Assembly: GCA_002336725.1 (NCBI GenBank)
Contig: DDEO01000127.1
Span: 1-11,510 of the forward strand
DNA from: Bacteroidetes bacterium UBA1952
GTDB lineage: Bacteria > Bacteroidota > Bacteroidia > Chitinophagales > Chitinophagaceae
DNA: 11,510 bases
Reading direction: 5' to 3'
The notes under the pieces were generated by a model. The model had not been told where the DNA came from and made no database searches. It saw only the letters and a list, made by a program, of their open reading frames with translations. Every line of letters starts with the position of its first letter. Positions within the stretch are counted from its first letter, which is position 1. Position numbers and translations under genes: made by a program. Of this stretch, positions 6,746-11,510 are shown in pieces.

Positions 6746-9700
6746 ATGCGTCTGCCTGGGTTCTCTTTGCTAATACTCCTTCTTTTGTCAAGGGGAGAAC
6801 AACTACGCGCCCAATCCCAAAAAGACATTTCGGCGACGCTTTATTTTCAGCATCTCAGCGCCAGCCTGACCGGTATTGAAATCTGGATGCTCCACAAAGA
6901 CAGCAGCGGCTATCTCTGGATGGGAACCGACCAGGGGCTTGTACGATTCGACGGGCTTCAGATAAAACGATATCCGCTTCCCGGAAATTCTGCCGTGCTG
7001 GCATCTGCCCTTGTTCATCACATCTATGGAACGGGAAAAGGCCCCTTCCTGCTCGGCACCGGCACCGAACTACTTTACTACGACCCACAATCTGATTCTT
7101 TAAAATCTTTTTCCCATACCGCAATTCAAGGACTCTTTCGCACAGGCGGGCAGTACGTATTTCCATTTTATTTGGATAAAAAGAATAATATTTGGCTGTA
7201 TCTCGGTGCTAACGGAGGTGTCAATACAATGGATTTGCAAACCGGGAAGCTGCGTTTTAAAACTGAACATAGCGACGGCTATTTGTTTGCGCCACAGCCC
7301 CCCTTCGGCAATCTTAATTGGGTCGTGAGCCGAATGCAGATGGGGATATATCTGCTGTATTTTAATGATGATACGCTGGGACGTACAAAGTCTTTTTTTA
7401 ATGGCCGGTCTAAAGAAGAACCGGCTACTTTTATCGATCAAGTGTATGCCGAGTCAGACACGGTGCTCTGGCTCTGCGCCGACGCAGGCCTCATACGCCT
7501 TAATCCCCTCACCGGTAAAAGCCGGATTTTCAATACCTACCGCTCCCGCCCGGTGGATGCCAATTGCCTGGTGCCTTTCGGAAATCTGCTGCTCGTGGGT
7601 ACGGCAGGAGAGGGGCTGCTCGTTTTCGACCGCGCGACCGGCACTTTCGTTGCCGGATATCGCCATCATATGGGCGACCCCAACAGCCTGAGCGGAAACA
7701 CCATTCTGCGGTGTCTGCTCGATGCGCAGGGCAATCTCTTCCTTTCGGTTGCCGGTCGTGGACTCGATTACTGCAATCTCTTGCAGACTTCTTTTCAAAC
7801 GCATCTCTCGCGCGGCGAAGCGGCGGAGGCCGGCCTGTCTCAAAACGAACTGCAGGCCGTGGCCGCCGCCGGGCCGGGTATGGCGCTGCTGGCAACAGGC
7901 GATCAACTCCTCTATTACGACCTGCCGAAACGCCGGATTATTTCCGGAAAAAGCGCCGGCGAAAACATCCGCGCACTCTATCCGGGCGGCGCCGGAAGCA
8001 CGCTCGTGCAGACAAATAACCGACTCTTGCGCACAGATGGGCCAAACCTTCCCCTGCAACCGCTGCGATACGAAACCAGCATCCCATCCCGCAATCGGGC
8101 GTTCATTCAGGATATAAAGTTTCTGCCGGGCATCGGGTTGGTAGCGGCCACCGAGCAGGGATTAGGGTTTCTGGATCTTAAACCAACGAGTGCCTTCCTT
8201 CGATTCGATACCCGCCTCGACAGCGCGGTGGAATGGAACCATTTTCAGGCCATCATCCCACTCGATGATCGCTCCTTCCTGCTTCAGGCCTACAACACCA
8301 ATCTGTATCTGGTAGCTATCAAAAACGGCGGTTTCAGGGTCATCCGGGAAGTAGCGCGTACCCCTTTTTTAATTGCCGGTTCGGCAGTAGTGAAGGACAC
8401 CGCCTATATCGCTACGAGCGCCGGGTTGCTGCGGTATTCGCTTGCCACTCAAGAGCTGGACTCGCTTCCGACGGCCATCAAATCTCCCTGCCAGGGTATT
8501 CTGAAAGCCGAAGGATCTGATTTTTTGTGGATACCCACGTCGAACGGACTTTTTCGCTACGATGCCCGCAATGGAAGTGCCGGGCGCTTCGCCATTGCCG
8601 ATGGCCTTCAAGGGATGTCTTTTCTGTTTCGATCAAGCGCCTTGCTTCCCGGAGGGCTTATTTTATTGGGCAGTATCGACGGCCTGCTGAGTTTTCGCGC
8701 CTCGGAAATACGAAGCACAAAATCGAATGCCAGGGTAGCCGTTCACGCCATTCAGGTAAACGACAGGCCGTATTCAAAAGCCGGAAACCCCACGCTGGTG
8801 ACCCACCTGAAACTGTCCTATCGCGAGCGGAATGTGTATTTTGCCTTCAACGCAATCGGCATGGTTGCACCGGAATCGGTGCCGATAACCTACCAATTGG
8901 TTGGGTTGGACCCCGCGCCGGTAACGGTTTTCGGACAAGGCGAAGCGCGATATTCCGCTCTGCCGCCCGGCGAATATGTGTTCAGGCTCGCTGCCGACAG
9001 CGACGCTCATGCCATCTATTTATCAGTAGCGCCGCCCTGGTGGCAGGAGTGGTGGGCGATAGGCGCGGCCATTCTGCTCCTGGCCGGCATCGTGCTGTTT
9101 ATATTCCTGCGGCGTATGGCGGGCATCCGTCGGCGCGAAACCGAACGGCTGGCTATCATGGTACACTCCGGCGCCGAGGAGCGGCAACGCATCGCCCGCG
9201 ACCTGCATGACGATCTGGGCGCACGCCTCTCGACCCTGAAGCTCTATATTCAGGCGGCAGCGCGCAACCCGGAATTGCTGGGCAAAAGCGCCGAACTGGT
9301 GGACGAAGCCGTTGCTGGCCTGCGCGACATTCTCAACAACCTGATACCGCGCGTGCTGGAGGAAAACGGCCTGGCCGCAGCTCTCGAAGACCTCTGCCGA
9401 CGCGTTACCCGAACGCGCCTCGTGAGCTGCGCGGCGGATGTGAAGGGATTTGATATCGCCTTGAAACCCAAAGCTGCCTTTGCGCTTTTTCGCATCACGC
9501 AGGAACTGGTCAATAACACCCTGAAACACAGCAAGGCGACGGACGTTCACATCTCGCTCGTTGCCCGCGAAGGTCGGCTGGTGCTGCTCTATGAAGACAA
9601 TGGCATCGGCTTTGACCTCACAAAAGCCAACCGGGGCTATGGCCTCACCAATATCCAAACCTATGTCGGGCTGATGCAGGCGCAACTCGACCTCGACACC

Positions 9701-9760
9701 CGCCCGGGGCGCGGGCTGACCGCCATCGTCGAAGCGCCTCTCGCCGGCCTGACCGCCTGA
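6746..9760 (+). CDS. Hybrid-propeller sensor histidine kinase (HisKA_3 type)
   Basis: I chose ATG 6746 (1004 residues) because a typical signal peptide begins there (basic MRLPG, a Leu-rich core, RAQ near 21-23). The open frame extends back to TTG 6662, which would bury that signal. Residues about 24-660 are periplasmic and contain propeller repeats of the two-component regulator type, clearest at 51-70 (DSSGYLWMGTDQGLVRFDG), 144-164, 238-255, 326-343 and 590-607. A Y_Y_Y-like beta domain covers about 690-760. One transmembrane helix (770-788) leads straight into a HisKA_3 dimerisation domain with phospho-acceptor His821 in RDLHDDLG. The ATPase domain has an N box (ELVNNTLKH, 920-928), DNGIGF (951-956) and GYGL (964-967), so the kinase should be active. 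It lacks the fused receiver and AraC domains of classical Bacteroides hybrid systems; the regulator is the next gene, 38 bases on. By analogy with other propeller kinases the ligand may be a glycan, but it is unknown. Confidence 0.9.
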   Translation: MRLPGFSLLILLLLSRGEQLRAQSQKDISATLYFQHLSASLTGIEIWMLHKDSSGYLWMGTDQGLVRFDGLQIKRYPLPGNSAVLASALVHHIYGTGKGPFLLGTGTELLYYDPQSDSLKSFSHTAIQGLFRTGGQYVFPFYLDKKNNIWLYLGANGGVNTMDLQTGKLRFKTEHSDGYLFAPQPPFGNLNWVVSRMQMGIYLLYFNDDTLGRTKSFFNGRSKEEPATFIDQVYAESDTVLWLCADAGLIRLNPLTGKSRIFNTYRSRPVDANCLVPFGNLLLVGTAGEGLLVFDRATGTFVAGYRHHMGDPNSLSGNTILRCLLDAQGNLFLSVAGRGLDYCNLLQTSFQTHLSRGEAAEAGLSQNELQAVAAAGPGMALLATGDQLLYYDLPKRRIISGKSAGENIRALYPGGAGSTLVQTNNRLLRTDGPNLPLQPLRYETSIPSRNRAFIQDIKFLPGIGLVAATEQGLGFLDLKPTSAFLRFDTRLDSAVEWNHFQAIIPLDDRSFLLQAYNTNLYLVAIKNGGFRVIREVARTPFLIAGSAVVKDTAYIATSAGLLRYSLATQELDSLPTAIKSPCQGILKAEGSDFLWIPTSNGLFRYDARNGSAGRFAIADGLQGMSFLFRSSALLPGGLILLGSIDGLLSFRASEIRSTKSNARVAVHAIQVNDRPYSKAGNPTLVTHLKLSYRERNVYFAFNAIGMVAPESVPITYQLVGLDPAPVTVFGQGEARYSALPPGEYVFRLAADSDAHAIYLSVAPPWWQEWWAIGAAILLLAGIVLFIFLRRMAGIRRRETERLAIMVHSGAEERQRIARDLHDDLGARLSTLKLYIQAAARNPELLGKSAELVDEAVAGLRDILNNLIPRVLEENGLAAALEDLCRRVTRTRLVSCAADVKGFDIALKPKAAFALFRITQELVNNTLKHSKATDVHISLVAREGRLVLLYEDNGIGFDLTKANRGYGLTNIQTYVGLMQAQLDLDTRPGRGLTAIVEAPLAGLTA

Positions 9761-9798
9761 AACCTTTTCTCCATCGTCTTTCCAAAACCGCTTTCCGC

Positions 9799-10455
9799 AT
9801 GGTACAGATCCTGCTCGCCGACGACCACAATATGTTTGTTGAAGGACTCAAAATGCTCCTCTCCGGCTATCCTGGGTTTCAGGTGGCTGCTATTGCCGGC
9901 AATGGCAGCGAGGCGCTTGCTATCCTTCGGGACACCAGCATTGACATCGTTGTGATGGACATCAATATGCCTGGGATGAGCGGCTATCAGGCGACGATAG
10001 AAATAGCGGCCCATTTTCCGGAAATCCACGTCCTCATCCTCTCTATGCTGGGCGATGAAGCGAGTGTTGCCAAGATGCTCGAAGCGGGTGCGCGGGGTTA
10101 TTTGTTTAAAAATGCCGGTGCCGAAGAGCTTGCCGCTGCTATCCATACCGTTGCAGAAGGGGGCTATTTTGTAACCGCAGAAATGCAACCCGCGCTGGAG
10201 GCTTTTCTGAAAAAGAAACGTTCGCGCAGCTGGGGGCTTTCGCCCGTAGAAACCAATCCACTCTCTGCCCGCGAGATCGAAATTGTACGCCATATTCTCG
10301 CCGGACAAACCAATCAGGAAATTGCCGTGGAGCTTTTCCTCAGCCCGCGAACGGTGGACACCCACCGGAAAAATATCCTCGCCAAGCTACAGGTGAAAAA
10401 CACCGCCGCCCTGGTGAAATATGCCACCGAGAAGAAAGCCTTTCTGGGCTTGTGA
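9799..10455 (+). CDS. NarL/LuxR-family response regulator
   Basis: A 218-residue regulator with ATG at 9799. The receiver domain (1-120) has the acidic pair Asp8-Asp9, phospho-acceptor Asp54 in VVMDINMPGM, Ser82 and Lys104 in LFKNAG, so the phosphorylation site is complete. A linker (about 125-153) leads to a LuxR-type helix-turn-helix (155-212) with LSAREIEIVRHILAGQTNQE and the recognition segment LSPRTVDTHRKNILAKL. HisKA_3 kinases normally pair with NarL-type regulators, so the kinase just upstream is almost certainly its partner; the two should form one transcript. Targets cannot be read from the sequence. The divergent GH44 gene is the nearest candidate, alongside the surface-glycan genes. 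Confidence 0.94.
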   Translation: MVQILLADDHNMFVEGLKMLLSGYPGFQVAAIAGNGSEALAILRDTSIDIVVMDINMPGMSGYQATIEIAAHFPEIHVLILSMLGDEASVAKMLEAGARGYLFKNAGAEELAAAIHTVAEGGYFVTAEMQPALEAFLKKKRSRSWGLSPVETNPLSAREIEIVRHILAGQTNQEIAVELFLSPRTVDTHRKNILAKLQVKNTAALVKYATEKKAFLGL

Positions 10456-10497
10456 GGGAATGCAGCAGCTTGCACGGGCGCACGGATTTCCGGAATG

Positions 10498-10539
10498 AAA
10501 AAAGCCGTAGGTAGCGTGTAATGCGTTGCTTCCTGCGGC
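10498..10539 (-). terminator. Terminator of rfbB between convergent genes
   Basis: GCCGTAGG (10504-10511) pairs with CCTGCGGC (10532-10539), with one G-T pair. After a T-T mismatch an inner AGC/GCT stem continues (10513-10515 with 10528-10530), leaving a 12-base loop. On the minus strand a run of six T follows (A-run 10498-10503), right for rfbB, whose stop codon is at 10564. In the plus direction only CTTTCT follows, so it would stop response-regulator transcripts less well. A TTCCGGAA copy (10488-10495) lies 2 bases beyond the U-tract. Confidence 0.75.
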
Positions 10540-10563
10540 CTTTCTATGGATCCTATCAAAAAA

Positions 10564-11510
10564 TTACCCTGCGTATTGTCCTTCGTAATATTTCTGATAA
10601 TCGCCGGAGGTTACGTGGCGAAGCCATTCTTCGTTTGCCAGATACCAGTCGATGGTTTCGCTGAGGCCTTCTTCAAACGTAACCGACGGTTTCCAGCCCA
10701 GCTCTTCGTTGATTTTGGTCGCGTCGATGGCATAGCGGCGGTCGTGGCCGGGGCGATCAGTTATAAACGTAATCAGCTTTTCGCTCGTGCCCGCTTCGCG
10801 GCCTAGCTTCTCGTCCATCTGCCGGCACAAGAGGCGCACGAGGTCAATGTTTTTCCACTCGTTGAAGCCGCCGATATTATACGTCTCGCCGTTTTGGCCT
10901 TCCTGAAAAACCAGGTCAATAGCGCGGGCGTGGTCTTTCACAAACAGCCAGTCGCGGGTGTATTTGCCGTCGCCATAGATGGGCAGCGGCTTGCCTTCCT
11001 GAATGTTGTGGATGCAGAGCGGGATGAGCTTTTCCGGAAAATGGTTTGGGCCGTAGTTGTTGGAACAATTCGTCAGCACAAATGGCATTCCATAAGTATT
11101 GCCATAGGCGCGCACCAGGTGGTCGGAAGCCGCCTTGGAAGCAGAGTAGGGCGATTGCGGATCGTAAGGCGTGGTCTCTAAGAAAAAGCCTTCATCGCCC
11201 AGCGAGCCATACACCTCGTCGGTAGAAACGTGATAGAAACGTTTGCCTTCAAAATTGCCTTTCCAGGTTTGCAGCGCCGCGTTCAGCAGGTTGGCCGTGC
11301 CGATGACATTGGTCTGCACAAAAGCCAGCGGGTCGGTGATGGAGCGGTCCACATGGCTTTCGGCGGCCAGGTGAATCACGCCGTCGGGGCGGTATTCGGC
11401 AAATATTTTGTTGATCGCCGCTGCGTCGGTTATATCGGCCTTCAGAAAGGTATAGTTGGACGCATCCTCAATGTCTTTGAGGTTTTCGAGGTTGCCGGCG
11501 TAGGTCAGCG
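10564..11510 (-). CDS. rfbB: dTDP-glucose 4,6-dehydratase, N-terminus outside window
   Basis: About 315 codons are visible. The reading frame stays open to the right edge, starting LTYAGNLENLKDIED, which matches the family just after its first ~33 residues; the missing part should hold the GxxGxxG NAD-binding loop. The enzyme converts dTDP-glucose to dTDP-4-keto-6-deoxyglucose, the second step of dTDP-L-rhamnose synthesis, using bound NAD. Visible signatures are HLAAESHVDRSI, the active-site STDEVYG (Thr-Asp-Glu), SPYSASKAASDHLVR with the YxxxK pair (Tyr codon at 11146-11148), NCSNNYGP, FPEKLIPL, RDWLFVKDH, YNIGG and DRPGHDRRYAID. The GTG at 11377-11379 encodes an internal valine and is not a start. 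It converges with the response regulator, and a terminator follows. rfbA lies on the same strand but more than 6 kb downstream. Confidence 0.95.
   Translation of the reverse strand, partial: LTYAGNLENLKDIEDASNYTFLKADITDAAAINKIFAEYRPDGVIHLAAESHVDRSITDPLAFVQTNVIGTANLLNAALQTWKGNFEGKRFYHVSTDEVYGSLGDEGFFLETTPYDPQSPYSASKAASDHLVRAYGNTYGMPFVLTNCSNNYGPNHFPEKLIPLCIHNIQEGKPLPIYGDGKYTRDWLFVKDHARAIDLVFQEGQNGETYNIGGFNEWKNIDLVRLLCRQMDEKLGREAGTSEKLITFITDRPGHDRRYAIDATKINEELGWKPSVTFEEGLSETIDWYLANEEWLRHVTSGDYQKYYEGQYAG

Larger units (their letters stand above)
134..11039. repeat. Highly iterated palindrome TTCCGGAA, 17 copies
   Basis: Exact copies counted by hand start at 134, 2081, 2710, 3052, 4196, 4429, 4469, 4577, 4640, 5100, 5131, 5951, 6392, 7942, 10016, 10488 and 11032. 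Eleven of them extend to the 10-mer TTTCCGGAAA. A given 8-mer is expected about 0.18 times in 11,510 bases at even composition. Twelve copies lie in genes, read as FPE/LPE (5), SG-N/K/M/R (5) or FRK/FRN (2), so no single protein motif explains them. Five lie in roughly 1.1 kb of intergenic DNA, about four times the coding density. There are none between 142 and 2080, and only one between 6400 and 10015. The function is unknown. The core TCCGGA is a possible restriction-modification or protein-binding site. Confidence 0.85.

Noticed and set aside
8527..9210. Plus-strand open frame of 227 codons within the kinase gene
   Set aside because: It overlaps the Y_Y_Y, transmembrane and start of the HisKA_3 region in another frame, and its Arg/Ser-rich translation resembles no protein.
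9661..10365. Minus-strand open frame of 234 codons opposite the response regulator
   Set aside because: It lies antisense to an intact receiver and LuxR domain and has no domain signal of its own.
6746..10455. Classical one-protein hybrid two-component system (HTCS)
   Set aside because: The kinase lacks a fused receiver and AraC-type domain; a separate NarL/LuxR regulator follows.
11377..11379. GTG as the start codon of rfbB
   Set aside because: Upstream codons continue with family-conserved sequence (LTYAGN...) to the window edge, so this GTG is an internal valine.

Overview
The window looks like chromosomal DNA of a Bacteroidota bacterium. Three things point there: a type IX secretion (T9SS) sorting domain at the C-terminus of the glycoside hydrolase, exact TAnnTTTG (-7) promoter boxes, and no obvious Shine-Dalgarno sequences before the starts. 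The propeller-type sensor kinase with a separate LuxR-type regulator is also common in that phylum. The base composition is moderately GC-rich, which would fit a Chitinophagia- or Saprospiria-like lineage, but this placement is a guess. I see no insertion sequence, integrase, tRNA, rRNA or CRISPR array.

Layout: 1-179 holds no recognised gene, but an excellent terminator for the gene that follows. 180-1988 (minus strand) is pdhA (pyruvate dehydrogenase E1 alpha) followed by a membrane-anchored TPR protein. 2094-3272 (plus) is a multi-pass acyltransferase. 3273-3513 is a repeat-bearing spacer with two families of 8-bp-period short repeats. 3514-6461 (minus) is a GH44 endoglucanase/xyloglucanase with a T9SS tail (4539-6461), a strong terminator, then rfbA (3514-4383) with its own promoter. 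6462-6745 is a divergent regulatory region. 6746-10455 (plus) is a two-component system: a periplasmic-propeller histidine kinase and a NarL/LuxR response regulator. 10456-10563 holds a terminator between convergent genes. 10564 to the right edge (minus) is rfbB, lacking its N-terminus because the window ends.

How the genes fit together: rfbA and rfbB catalyse the first two steps of dTDP-L-rhamnose synthesis, and the acyltransferase could decorate a surface polysaccharide, so this is plausibly a cell-surface glycan neighbourhood. The GH44 enzyme is predicted to be exported and to cut beta-1,4-glucan or xyloglucan. The two-component system is transcribed away from it and could control it, but this is inferred from position only.

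The most unusual signal is not a gene. The palindrome TTCCGGAA occurs 17 times in 11.5 kb by my hand count, about 100-fold over chance. It is used in all three codon phases inside genes, is denser between genes, and lies in or beside all three of the strong intrinsic terminators. It behaves like a highly iterated palindrome comparable in kind to cyanobacterial HIP1.
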